Below, piece by piece: positions 23,101-34,705 of a stretch of DNA of 64,000 bases (position 1 is its first letter; each line of letters starts with the position of its first letter). Under the pieces are notes generated by a model. That model saw only the letters and a list, made by a program, of their open reading frames with translations, was not told the DNA's origin and made no database searches. The stretch lies in assembly GCF_009730915.1 (NCBI RefSeq), contig NC_052477.1:496001-560000 (forward strand), written 5' to 3'. The position numbers and the translations under genes were made by a program. This stretch comes from Dioscorea cayenensis subsp. rotundata (lineage: Eukaryota; Streptophyta; Magnoliopsida; Dioscoreales; Dioscoreaceae).

Positions 23101-25254
23101 TCAACTTAAAAAAAAAGGTTGATGAATTTAATTCAGTTTAAAATCTTCATCACCAAATTAAATTGGCACCTGTGCACCATAAAGGTTGAAGTTTGCAAGG
23201 AAAAGGATACCAGACTACCGCATTCAACAAAAGCTATAGACTGAAGAGTATAAGACTTGCCTTGTAATTAACGCATTCGGTACTACTTTTAAACGCCAAT
23301 GTTGCCATGACTCGCTGTAGTTCCTTCATATGGGTAGCACCCCATGGTGCAAGATACTTCCGAGCATATGTGATAGCCTGCAAATTGTTTTCAGCTCGTA
23401 CCAACTCTATGAATTCCTGCAGCCGCAACTGAAACTCAAATTTACTCTGCAAGATGTAGTGCAACTAAGTTATGATTAGCTTCCACAAATTGGAAATGCA
23501 TTTGGGTATATAGAGAAATATTTTTTAGTGGAACAAGGACTTCATCAATTAACAATGTTTGCCTAAAGTAATTTAATGACCATCTGCAATCTAACTCATT
23601 CAGCAACCATAAATGGGCTCTGAAACATTACATTTATAGGTCAGTCTAGAATCATACCATGGGCAATTATTTAAATAATAAAAAAGAAATCACATCATTC
23701 CTGAGTGAGGTCAGTGATCAACAGGCAACAGAATTAGTGATTCCATTTCAAGTGGTGCATGGCCCAACAAAGAACTTTGATGCCTGAATCGGGTATTAGT
23801 CTGTTAGAATGCATATATGCCCAAGACCTTTAGTGGAATGTCCAATTTGCTTTAATCATATCTGTATGAAATTTCTTATCGACTATTTCCTTCTCAGTAA
23901 AATTTTACTTTGTAAATTAGTACTTCAGAACATTATCAATAAAAAAATAGACAAATCACAATCAGCACAGCATACCTTTGATTTTTTCAACCTTGCCCTA
24001 TTGTCTATGCACCAAGCAAGAGCAGGAGCCACTTCCTTATTGTGGAGTGAGTCAATTACTCTTTTTGCATCAAGAAAGGCATCAATATCTACAAGATCCT
24101 ACAACAAATCAGACCATCAAATAAGAAATGATGATGTCTAGCAGCTCGCAAGAACAAATCTTTTGCCAAACGAGTACCAATAACAAACTATAATTGCATT
24201 GGAAGGCATACACCTGAATGATCTTGCAAGAAATTTTAAGGATTGAAACCACATATTCAACAAGAAATATTAAGGATTGAAACCACATATTCAAAATTCA
24301 GGCAACAGAAAAAAAAAATAACAATTTTGCATAGAGCAGAATCATAAGACAGCAATTTCAGTCTTCTAGGTTAGCAGTGTGAGCAGTTGCATCCATGAAA
24401 TCAACCAAAGAAAAGAAATAAGGGTATATATTGATCACTCGTAGCAAATAATATAACACTCTAAAAAAAAGTTCAGTGCAAGGGGAAATGAAAATGAACG
24501 GACAGTAAAAGTATCAACATTCAAAAAGGGATTGAGCTAAAATAACTAAAGAAGGTTGAGGAGAAGGATCAAGCCTGCATATTGCTGATTTCTGCCATCT
24601 TGGCGGCGGTGTCATAGTATGACATGCGCAGCATGTAATCCACCAGAATCCGCTTCAGCCTCGTGTTGCTCCAATCCGACATATTCCCCGCATCTACTCC
24701 ATCCAAATGATTCAGTCTTGCACGGCATCGTTGAGCTTGCAAATTCTCAGTCCTGTTGCCTTCTTCAAGCTAATTGACCGGCGAACCATGTGATTGGGAT
24801 CAAGAGATGATGTTATTCATTGACAAGATCCATGACGGGAATTGACAAATTAATTAGTGGCCAACAAAGTAAATAGAGGAACAAGAAAAGGGGAATGGGA
24901 AGAGGGTCCGTAGAAGTTAGTTACCTTGCGCTTGAGTCCCTGGAGACGGGAAACGAGGGAGGTAAGATGGGTGACGGCGTCCTCTTTGGACATTCCCTCT
25001 GAGCGGTCAGCAGCATCGGCAACGCCAGAGAGCACAACCGAGACCTCCTTCTCGACGCTGCGGTGATTCCCCCTGATCGTCTTCTTGAGATGCTCGAAGG
25101 GCACCCTCAGGAACTGATGCTCCAACCTTAGGGATTCCGCGATTTGGATCAACCTCGTTGAGGGCGTTGTAGGTCCGGCCGGCACTGCAGCTGAGACAGA
25201 GGAGTTGCTGATGATGGAACCCCCGTCAGGAGGCAACCCCATGGACACCTCCAT
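20131..25254 (-). CDS. MAEA: MAEA/Gid9 homolog, GID/CTLH E3 ligase subunit (LisH-CTLH-CRA-RING)
   Basis: Seven exons on the minus strand: 25254-24925, 24769-24575, 24098-23976, 23446-23261, 21088-20955, 20557-20371, 20232-20131. They sum to 1257 bases and 418 residues in one open frame. The N-terminus is helical (RLIQIAESLRLEHQFL, then VSRLQGLKRK). A LisH motif follows in exon 2 (NTRLKRILVDYMLR), then CTLH (DIDAFLDAKRVIDSL), then CRA (FEFQLRLQEFIELVR, ARKYLAP). The C-terminal degenerate RING holds KLVCHITKELMD, LPNGYVYS and VTCPRTG. Homologs are the RING partner in the GID/CTLH ubiquitin ligase that regulates carbon metabolism in yeast. The introns are unusual: intron 2 and intron 4 have GC donors (CAG|GCTTGA and AAG|GCAAGT), and intron 5 has a U12-type donor (GTATCCT). 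Intron 4 is 2.2 kb. The protein itself shows no damage. Confidence 0.93.
20251..20862. repeat. Tandem duplication covering MAEA exon 6, second copy decayed
   Basis: Unit 1 is 20251-20631 and contains exon 6. Unit 2 starts at 20632 and runs to about 20862, inside intron 5. Matched landmarks include AAGAT.A.CAAA.TG.AACC, ATTTCAG, TCTTCACAAG, CATAGCCATTTG, AATTCTAG, TTAAAATATT and CTTCATTTTCT. Unit 2 lacks most of the exon body. Its minus strand still encodes an ANGYAWSTKG-like echo of the real PNGYVYSTKV. Confidence 0.85.
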
Positions 25255-26793
25255 GATCCCTTGACGGCGCTAACGCAGATGGATCCAAGAATTCTGCCGA
25301 TGGAACGAGGAAGGCGGATGCGTGATGCTAAATACTCTGCTTTTGCCAATTGGATAAAAAATTAAATTAAAAATTAAATTAAAAATTAAATTTTTTTAAA
25401 AAAAACCACACCTTTACTACAAAAGTCATCGAGGAGAATTCAGAAATAAAATAATTAATATGTTAATCTGTTCTAAATTTATTGCATTTTTTTAAGAAAT
25501 ATTAATAAACCGTAATATCCAGATTAATCTCTCTCTATTTTTCTCTATCCTCTGATTCGAAAGACTGGGACTAATCACTCTATTTTTAAAAAAATACGAT
25601 CGATTAGTCCTCTATTTTTGAAAAATACAGATCACTATTCTTGGCTCATTTTTAGAGAGAAAGAGATCAAGTAGAATCTATTTTCAATAAGTAAAAGAAT
25701 TACGTGAGGGTCATTTCTAAGAGTTTAAAAGTAAAAAGAGAGAAAAGTAGAGGACTCAAACCTACAATTTATTTTAAAAAAATTAAGAATTCAAAGCATG
25801 ATGAGGTGGTTACTCTTAACAGAAAAGAAATTGTATAAAAACAATTAAAAAATAAACAGGTATAATATGCATTAAAGCATGTGGTGAATTAAATAGAAGA
25901 GTTGCATAGATCCAAAAGGTCTAGTGACACTAAATTCACTGTGAAAGTTTAACTTATTGGATATTTATTGTTTGGGTTCAAAATACTTGTATGAGAGCAT
26001 GCAATCCAATCTTTGTATCAACTGAATTTTATTATGCACACCCCTAATTATAAATATATTTGTCATAATTTGTAAATTAAAAATCATAGAAATGAGAATG
26101 TTCCGTTCTATTTGACAAGAGTGCATTACAACAATGCCATAGTTTTTTGGGCATAAAAAACTATGAAGTTTATTTTATACTTAATTATTTTTTTAACATA
26201 TTTTTATCCAATTTGCAAAAAAAAAAGGTTATAAAATAAATTGTGTTTCTATTGTTTTCCAAATTTTTGCTTATCAAACCGACTATTATTCTTTGTCAAC
26301 CTCATTTAAGATCGTATTTCTTTGAAATCCATGTCCATTGTTTTAGAAGTTTAAATGATTTAATAAAAACTTATATTTTTATTTGTTTATGTTAAAAAAT
26401 AAAATAAAAAAAGTGTCTAATTAACACTATGGTGACTCCCCTTCTAAGGCTAGAGTTGTTGCTTGGTCAATATGATGTTAATATTTTTTTAAAATTTATT
26501 TATTTATAAAAGTGAATAAGTCACAACCCACAACCCTTATCCATTACGATGAATGAAAATTGAACTTTCAAAATCTCACTTAAGGAGCTTGATGAGTTGT
26601 CAGTCTCTTGTTATGGGTGTTTATGTTTTAAATTTAAATGAAAACTAGTTATGATTTTTTCAAATAGTAAGTTTTCTATTTTGTTTGTGTTTTAAAGGTC
26701 TCGAGTTTGAAACCTCCAAACACAATGCAAAAAAAATAAAAAGGTTCTTGTCGTCAATTTATCAAAAAAAAAAATTCTCACCGTTTAAAGTTA

Positions 26794-26794
26794 T

Positions 26795-26835
<41 letters not shown>
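26794..26835. repeat. (TAA)n microsatellite
   Basis: About 13 uninterrupted TAA units in AT-rich DNA. Confidence 0.9.
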
Positions 26836-26836
<1 letters not shown>

Positions 26837-27359
26837 CCATATAAATTAAAATTTCTTCTTAGAGAAAAATGTGAGAAAACGTATAGAGTTAGAATCATCA
26901 GCCTTTGAGTTGGAAGAAAAATGGGATGGCCAACTACATAAAATGTTCTCCTTTGGTAATTTTTTAAAATTATAAATTATTTATTTTTTGAGACAAATTA
27001 TTAAAATCCTCATTAGGATCATTTGGCTCCTCTAACATTAGAAATTGCTTTTCATTCACTTTTGGAATTATTTCCTATACAATTCCATTTGAGTAAAATA
27101 TTGAAAATACCCCTAAAATATTTAACAACACTCGTAAGGGAAAGCGGGAACTCATTTGGTGCACGAAGAACTAGACGAACTCACCGGGTTTTAAGAGTAG
27201 GCTTTTATTTCAATGAGGCTGGGTCCTCACTCTTGGTGTAGTTAAACTCTCACTCAAGGCTGAAGCTAAGGGATTCAGTTCTCAACATAAACAGAGAAAC
27301 TTCAAAACTATGATGATTAAAAAGCCTCACAAAAAAATGAGAATAGCTTTCCCTTGTTA

Positions 27360-27880
27360 CTGTATACCCATATTTGGTATTTGGTAAAAGGAATGGGCAA
27401 TGTTTTTATATGGGAATAAGATTCCTACACTTGGGCTAATTCCATTCCTTTCGAGATTGGGGGAATGTTATTCCCCCTTGGAAAATGATGAGTTTGACCC
27501 TCTCCCTCTCTTTTAATTTAAATAAATAATAATCATTATCATTATGCATGAATTAAATATTTAATTATAATGATTAAAACATAAAATAGTTAAAGGGGTT
27601 TATATTAACTAAAATTTTTTATTAAAATCATTATTTAAATTATTTAATAAATGTGTAAATTTAGTTGTTATTAAACCTAATCTACTATTTTATACAAATT
27701 TCATCACATTTCTCTCTTACTCTTTTCATTCATTATTCCTTCCAACCAAACACTATTTAATATTTATTCTCATTTATCTTGTTTCTATTTCGCATAAACC
27801 TATTTTCCCTAATCTCATTCCTCACATTCTCATCCCACAAACCAGAAGCAACCTGAAAACAGACCCTTAGGTTCCATATG
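27360..27880. mobile_element. Candidate MITE-like AT-rich element
   Basis: GC-richer ends carry GGAATG/GGGAATAA motifs on the left (about 27388-27425 and 27450-27480) and complementary CATTCC/CTCATTCC/CATCCCACAAACC motifs on the right (about 27730-27845). They flank a very AT-rich core, the usual look of plant MITEs. I could not fix exact inverted ends or a target duplication. Confidence 0.3.
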
Positions 27881-28418
27881 ATTGATACTAGCATAATCGT
27901 ACTTTGTATTTTGAGGGGAGCTATTGTCTGAAACAAGCTCACCTCAAGTATTAGTGTGAGGGCAAGCTGGCTCATGCACAAGAGTTTTTTATGGAGGATA
28001 AATGGATTATTTTCTTATTTTGGATTTAAGAAATAAAATTTTAAACATGTGGAATGTTTCCGAATATTAGAAAAAAAAAAGAGGTACAATAAAATTTTTA
28101 AAAATTAAACTTTTCATAGTAGTACCACTTTCCTTTATTTTTTTTTATTTTGATTTGTTGTTAAATTTTAAAATCTCTCATATTTGAAAAATATGTCATT
28201 TAGTTGAAAATAATTTTATTTTTTTTTTGCACGCTTGTATTTTCCTTTTTTCATTTAATCAAACCTTATATATATATATATATGCACATTGTTAGAGGTC
28301 CCTGTATATTGGGCCCATCTTTGGTTTCAAAACATTCTTATTTAGTTTAGTACCACATTGCCTATTTGTAAGGCCTTAACCCACCTTATATATGGCACTA
28401 TTTATTAGCCCTTAACTT

Positions 28419-28560
28419 TGGTTTAGTGGTTATGCTCTCTTACGCGTAAGCGCAGGGGTGTAAATTTCAGGGTTGGATTCGGAATTTGGCTTGAAACTTC
28501 TGAACTCATGTAGGCGCATGATGCGGGCACGAATGCACCGATTTTCTTTTTGTGTTGCAC
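28419..28560 (+). repeat. tRNA-like SINE head
   Basis: TTTAGTGGTTATGC (near 28431-28445) is A-box-like and GGTTGGATTC (28471-28480) is B-box-like, with spacing as in tRNA-derived SINEs. The body is GC-rich (GCGCATGATGCGGGC) up to about 28560. The LINE begins within about 30 bases downstream, and a matching tail may lie beyond it. Family membership with the other SINEs is unproven. Confidence 0.4.
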
Positions 28561-28589
28561 TGTTTCTCATACGTGCGCATGATCGAATC

Positions 28590-31500
28590 AAATAGAGTTT
28601 TGGGATGGGATTGGCATCCTAATCTGGAGGTGGCTTGGATGATATGTGGGGACTTTTGCGAAGCATTTCACTTGGATCAATGTCCAATCTAGTTGGGTAG
28701 CAATGTTCCCTAGGGTCCTGTAAAATTTGGGGTCTGATCATGTTCCTATTCGGGATGAGTCGGGAATTCACATTCCCAAGACTCGCCCTTTTCGCTTCGA
28801 ACAAGCGTGGTGGTCGGCAGATAACTTTTTTTGACATAATCAAGAATTGGTGGGATACTAACCAATTGAATAGTTGCGGGCCATTTATTCTGGAGAAAAA
28901 GATCTCACTCCTCAGAGAGCGGCTAAAGTACTGGGCGAAAATGGAGTTTGGCTTGATCAAATTGAAAAAATTGGCTCTTTTGCATGATATTGGAATAATT
29001 GATGCCACAAAGGAATCGCGCCCTTTGACAGATGAGGAAAGGGGCAGATACAACGCCTTAAAAGTGAAGATGTTTTCAATTCTCAATCAGGAAGAGATAT
29101 ACTGAAAACAGAGAGCTAGAGTAACTTGGCTTAAAAAAGTTGATAAAAACACAAGTTACTTTCACTCTGTTGCTAACGGTCGCCGAAATAGGAATTTCAT
29201 TCCTTTTGGGTTTAACATGATAATCGTAGGGTAGATGACATTGGGAGGATTCATGACACCTTCACCTCCTTTTACAAAGATCTTTATGGTTCAACATAGG
29301 AACATTGATTCCAGCTTAATTGGTCTAACCTCCTTGGTATAAAAGTTCAGAGTGATTAGACTGGCGTTGGATATCCCGTCCTCACAAGATGAAATCAGGG
29401 CGGCTGTTTTCAATATGAGTGTTTAAAAAGCCCTAGGACTAGATGATTTTTTTATTCCTTTTTTTTTCAAAAGTTCTGGGAAATCGTCAAGTTCGATATC
29501 TTTAAGCTTTGTGATGACTTTTACTGGGGGAATGCTAACTTGGAGAGAATTAATTGGGCTAACATTGCCGTAATCCCTAAATGCCAAACTCTAGATGACC
29601 CCTTCCATTATTGTCCAATTAGTCTCATTAATTCTACTCTTAAGATTGTGTCAAAAGTTTTAGCAAACAGACTCAATTGTAAGATTGATGCTCTAATTGA
29701 TATGACGTAATCAGCTTTCATTAAGGGTCATTGCATTATCGATAATATTTCTACAGCCTAAGAGCTCATCTTCTACATCCGAAAACATTAGCTTCCGGGT
29801 CTGATCCTTAAAGTAGATTTTTCCAAAGCTTTCGACACAGTTGACTGGGGATTCTTACTTGATCTTCTGAGGGCCCTAGGTTTTAGTGCAAAATGGACAG
29901 GGTGGATCTAGACCATTTTGTTTACTTCAAAGGCAATTTTCCTTGTCAATGGAACTCAACGTGGGTATATCGTTAACGTAGGGGCCTTAGACAAGGAGAT
30001 CTACTTTCATCTTTATTGTTTATCCTTGTGGTGGATGTTCTAAGTACCATGTTTAATAACCCCCTGAATTATGGGATCCTTCATGGTATCGCATTAGGTA
30101 ACCGGGGTGATAAAATGTGTCATCTCCATTTTACTGATGATCTTCTAGTTATGACGACAGGGGGAGGGGAAGATCTTCGTATAATCAAGCTAATCCTACT
30201 CTTATTTGAAGGTCTCTTAGGTCTAAAGGTTATCTCTAGCAAAACTTTCTTATATTCTTCTCCAAAAAAACCAAGAGCCACCAGCCTACCTTCCTAGAAC
30301 CTTGCATTGTAGTACGGGCACCTTGCCATTGGTATATCTTGGAATTCCAATTTTGGGTTGTCGTCCAAGAAGACAAGATTGGGATATCCTAATAAATAAA
30401 ATTAGAAATAGGTTAGCAGAGTGGAAATCCAGATTCTAAGCTGCTCTCTCTTGGAGGAAGACTCACTCTCCTGAACACGGTGCTATCTGCTATTCCAATC
30501 TAATGGATGTCTATTTATAAGCTATCCTGTTGGGTAATTAAAAATATTGACAAAATTAGAAGAGATTTTCTCTAGTCAGGCCCGGATGGTCACCACTCGA
30601 AGATGAGATTGGTTTATTGGTTGAGGTTTTGCAGATCAAGAGATCAAGGAGGCTATGGGATTTTAAACCTGATCATCTTCAACATTACCTTGCTTGGCAA
30701 ATTGTGGTGGAAAATCATAGCTGATAGGCATTGGTGTGGCGAATTAATTTAATTTTGCCGCAAAAATTACTTTTGAAATATTCCTTCTCGGAACTTATTC
30801 TATAAACAATGCTTTAGGAGATCGTTCTTCTGGAATGGAATCCTCCATACTTTGCAGCCCATCAAGAAAAATCTATTTCCACTCATCTGAAAATGGAGCC
30901 TCCACTTTGTGTTGGCTAGATAATTGGGTGGAAGGACATGCAATGGCGGATATCTAGCCGGATATCTTTCAATCAATGCAGAGCAAGGAAGACACCATCA
31001 AAGACTTGGCTTGCAAGAATACACTTGTTCCATTAGGGGACTTCTCACCTGCTCGCAGCCTGATTGATCAAATCAACTCGCATCTCGCTTCGGAGGGGGA
31101 TGACAAATGGTGGAAGTTATTGGCAAATGGTATTTTTTCGGTCAAATCCTTCTACAATTTCTTGAATGATGGTAGGTTAAGATGTCGTTGGACCACCATT
31201 ATCCTTAAAGGGCAATGCTAAAAAAAGATCAACATGTTTAACTGGTTGGCACGGGACAATAAAATCTTGACTTGAGAAAATTTAGCACTGTGAAGATGTA
31301 ACCTCTTACATTCTACCATGTGTGCTATGTGTCATGTTGACATTGAATTGGCCGATCATTTCTTCATCCAGTGCCCCGTCGCATCCTACATTTGGAATTA
31401 TTTTGGCCAGCTCTTGAGGACTCGTTGTGTCCCGTCGTTATTTAGTGATTTGTGGGGGGGATTGGAGAAAAAACATTAGAAAGGCACTTATTTTTGGGAC

Positions 31501-31931
31501 CTGATTGTGCGATCAATCACTTAGAACATTTGGCTTGAAAAAAATGCCCACATATTTCTTCTGTGGTTAATTGCAGCCCCTGAATTGAAGAAGGCAAGAT
31601 TGGAGGAGCCAATGACGAAAGTCAAGCGTAGCTTTGAGTTTCTCTCCTTTAGGGACTCGGCGTTTAGTGTCCTTTCTGAGCCCACTCCGAACCCTGGCGA
31701 GATCTAGTTGTTGATAGTTTGTCCATCCCTAGAGGATCTCTTTCTCAAGGGATTTTGTGGTATGTTTTCTGTCTAGAACCACCCCTTGTGGTTATGTTTT
31801 GTCTTTTTAGTTACTTCGGTCTGTTCTTCTGTCTTTGCCCACCTTTGGGTTGTGTTGTTTTCTCGGTATGTACTTCTCTTTTATTAATGAATATGATTTA
31901 TCCATTTTTTCAAATATATATATATATATTA
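28590..31931 (+). mobile_element. Non-LTR retrotransposon (L1-type LINE), 5'-truncated and broken
   Basis: Translation over changing frames gives, in order: the end of an endonuclease domain (MICGDF near 28635-28655, as in the GDFN motif); the reverse transcriptase with KCQTLDDPFHYCPISL and KVLANRL (29580-29690), KVDFSKAFDTVDW (29810-29850) and HFTDDLLVM (30126-30153), the FTDD site replacing the usual FADD; then the zinc-binding zf-RVT region (CAMCHVDIELADHFFIQC near 31320-31376). Stops and frameshifts occur about every one to three hundred bases, so it is dead. No RNase H domain follows. The 3' end is an AT-rich stretch and a (TA)n tail at about 31913-31931. The 5' part of the endonuclease and any ORF1 are missing. 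The longest open pieces are 28740-29105 and 30016-30297. Confidence 0.9.
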
Positions 31932-31973
31932 TTTTGGGCGCACGTGACAAGCATTCATAATCTCGTACGTTAG

Positions 31974-32060
31974 CCTGCCCCATATGATGAATTTTTAAAG
32001 CTCATTAAGCCATTGTAACGGATGTATCTTCATGCTAGCCTTTTGCCTTCGTTAAAAAAA
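31974..32060 (+). repeat. Repeat segment shared with about 250-390
   Basis: GCCCCATATGATG, CATTAAGCCATTGTAA and a GCCTT.GCCTTCGTTAAAAA end match the segment at the start of the window in order and spacing. The A-run after GCCTTCGTT looks like a retroposon tail. It may be the 3' half of a SINE. Confidence 0.45.
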
Positions 32061-32637
32061 TGATAAATTATTTAAATAGTCGGCCAACTATTGGCTCACT
32101 CCTATTTGGTTCACCAAATTATAATAAATATCAATTGCGTACCCTAACTTTATATTCATGTTTAATTGGGTCACCCGGGCTGTTAATAGTGCACTGACAT
32201 AGTATGCCACATGTACAAAGAATGAAATTAAATAAGCGGCATTATTGCAATTTATCTCACTAAAAAAATTCAAAATTAAATTACTTTTTGTTTATATGTC
32301 ATAAAAACCAATTGTATTAGTTGACTATTTTCAATATAAAGAGTGTTTTTAATTAAGTGGCATGCTAATGTGACAAGGGAGCATGACGTGGCATGCTATG
32401 TAAGCATTATATTAATAGAGTTACTCCGCTGACCTAATTGAACAAAAATTTAAAGTTAGGGTACCTAATTGAGTTTTTTTTATTTTATAATTGAGTGAGT
32501 CAAATAAGAAAAATTTAATAGTTAAATGACTGTTTAAATAATTAAAAAGACAATTAGTGAGAGACTTCGACCGTAATATTTCCAAAATTTGGACAAGTTT
32601 CTTCTGCGCCTAAAGGAATAAAAATATTCGAAGGACT
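32061..32637. other. AT-rich intergenic DNA upstream of RDR6
   Basis: No gene recognised. The promoter of RDR6 is expected here if the leader exon at 32638-32797 is real. Confidence 0.4.
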
Positions 32638-32797
32638 ATGGACGGGGCATCAAAACAACCCCTCTTTGAAGGCAGCGTTCCCCTCCAAGCTCGATCCTTT
32701 CCATTTTTCCCTCCCTCGATCAGTGTCTGTCAGCTAATTAAAACAGTTTTCCAACTATTGGGCTCATTTTCTTCCCCTTTCTGCTTATCAGTCCGAG
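32638..32797 (+). promoter_or_regulatory. Probable untranslated first exon of RDR6
   Basis: A CT-rich leader-like stretch ends TCAGTCCGAG before GTATGC, a good donor at 32797. Suitable acceptors lie at CATGCAG (about 34587) and GCAATTCAG (about 34640), 65-120 bases before the RDR6 ATG. Everything between, including the terminal-inverted-repeat element, would then be a leader intron of about 1.8 kb. This is inference without transcript data. Confidence 0.35.
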
Positions 32798-33163
32798 GTA
32801 TGCTTCTTCTCTCATTTTCTTCCCAATCACTCCTCTTCTGCTCAATTTACTTTTCTCCTTTTTTTTTGTCCAATGCCATTAGTCTAGCGTCGCAGCTCCT
32901 CATCCTTCGTCTCTCTCTCTCTCTCTCTAAACATCTTCTTTTTTATTTTTATTTTTTTTATTTTTTTTTTATTTTTATGTGTAGTTTGTGGCTATAAGAT
33001 CATTTAAGTTTAGAATTCACGAAATTGCGATAACCATCCCTGATTATTTGCTGTTTGCTGAATGTTGATTTGTTGTTTGCTCTATTGACTGACAGAAGGT
33101 TGTTGAATACTGTAACCTTTTACTTGTTGCTATTATTTTTTAAGAATGTCTGCAAGACCACAA

Positions 33164-34142
33164 GTTCTCATCTATGAAGCATGGACACGGTGACTGTGAC
33201 ACGATACTACTACCCACTACCTGACACTGACGATAAAGGTAATTTTTAAAAAAATTAAAGACACGTGTATGGTGGGACACTCAATATATATATATATAAT
33301 GAAAAATACTCATTATAAATATAAATAATTATATTTATTGTTTAAATATAAATAATTTTTATAATAAATCTATTGCAATTATGCTAAAGGAAAAGTCTTC
33401 AACATTGACATAACAATAGTAAATACACTAATATCAAAAAAATCACTTCCTTAATTTAAAATGATGATATAATATAATATAATGTATAATTATAATAATA
33501 TTAAATTTGTTATTTAAATTTGAAATTTCACTTTTATAATACCTTATAATAAATATTTAAAAAAATAAATTGCAAAATGAGTCTAAACAAAAATTAAAAA
33601 AATAATAATAAACGAACGGTCAGGATTGATGTTTGTGGAGAAACCCTGATGTTAAAAGGCTTTGGAAGCCCTATGAGCCGCCCCTCGCCTCCTTCTCTCC
33701 AACCCTCGTCACCCTACTCCGCGTGGCGCCTCTACACCACCGGACCACCTCTCGAGCCCCTCGTCAACGCCGCGCGCAGCGCCTCCTCCACCTCTATAGC
33801 CCCTCGTCACCTCCGCGCGTAGAGACTCATAAAGCCCCTCCTCGAACCCCTCGCAGTTGCGGTCTTTGTCATCATGCTCCACCTCTCATCACCTCAATTT
33901 CATCCTCTTACAAGCCTCATGCCGGAGAAAATCTCAACCCGAACTTCTGCAACCTAAGGTTAGACAAGCTTCGCCACCAAAAATCTAGTTCGGCCGTGTC
34001 CAGGCATGTCGAGAGGTGTCCAATCGTATGAGAGGGTGTCGGATACGGTGTCCGACCGTGTCGACCGCGTATCCGTGTCGGACACCGGCACGACACCGGT
34101 ACGTCGGCAGTTTTGCCGTGTCCGTGCTTCCCAGGTTCTCAT
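33164..34142. mobile_element. DNA transposon (TIR, hAT- or Mutator-like) with GC-rich cargo
   Basis: The element is 33172-34134 (963 bp), flanked by identical GTTCTCAT at 33164-33171 and 34135-34142. Its ends are inverted: CTATGAAGCATGGACACGG on the left and CTGGGAAGCACGGACACGG (reverse complement of 34116-34134) on the right, 16 of 19 positions equal. An 8-bp duplication favours hAT; the long similar ends and captured DNA would also suit a Mutator-like element. The interior changes from very AT-rich (33240-33620) to very GC-rich (about 33650-33960), as if foreign coding DNA had been captured. Subterminal repeats of GTGTCGG/CCGACAC follow near 34030-34110. No transposase is seen, so it is non-autonomous. 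Confidence 0.8.
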
Positions 34143-34705
34143 TTTTAGAAGCATGCAGCATGCCTGAAGCGGTTTGGTAGTTCTCATGTAAAATGTTGGA
34201 TGGATCATGATGGATTGATGAATTTATGATTTTACCTCTATGTGTATATTGGGATCCACTATTTCTTAACATTGCTCTATGTCCTTTATCTGCAATTGAT
34301 TCAATACTTCAATTCAATATTTATCTCGTATATTTGAAACCATAAAATTCAGTTATTTTAATCTTCACAACACAAATATATATTATTTGCATGATCCTCA
34401 ATTTTTTTTCCTGGAATTTTTGAAGATTCTAAAATTAAAGGATAAAAAATGACTCATCCTGGTAAAGGCAAGTACTACGAGTGCTTTTCAATACTAATAT
34501 GATATGCTAAATATACTTACAAACAACACAGGAAACTGTTCAGTATTTCTTTAAAGCTAATTGTTATATGTTCTTGCCCATGCAGAAGGTCAGAATTTCA
34601 ACTTGAAATCTATCCAATTTTGGTTTTCGTGCAATTCAGGATTTTCTTTGAATCATTTGCAAAAGCATTACCTGGTGTCAGTGATTGAGAAATTTTGGTG
34701 AAACC

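Larger units (their letters stand above)
25255..28418. other. AT-rich intergenic DNA
   Basis: About 3.2 kb without a gene between the MAEA start and the LINE region. The first few hundred bases hold the MAEA promoter (minus strand), including short AAATT repeats near 25355-25395. Short open frames lack domains. The (TAA)n tract and the MITE candidate are listed separately. Confidence 0.6.

Noticed and set aside
28290-28410. Possible fragment of a long terminal repeat (TGTTAGAGGTCC-like start, promoter-like middle)
   Set aside because: No partner repeat, no matching end and no coding region; a resemblance only.
33633-34031. 132-codon open frame in the GC-rich block upstream of RDR6
   Set aside because: Lies inside the TIR element, low-complexity Pro/Arg/Ser composition, no domain; treated as captured cargo, not a gene.
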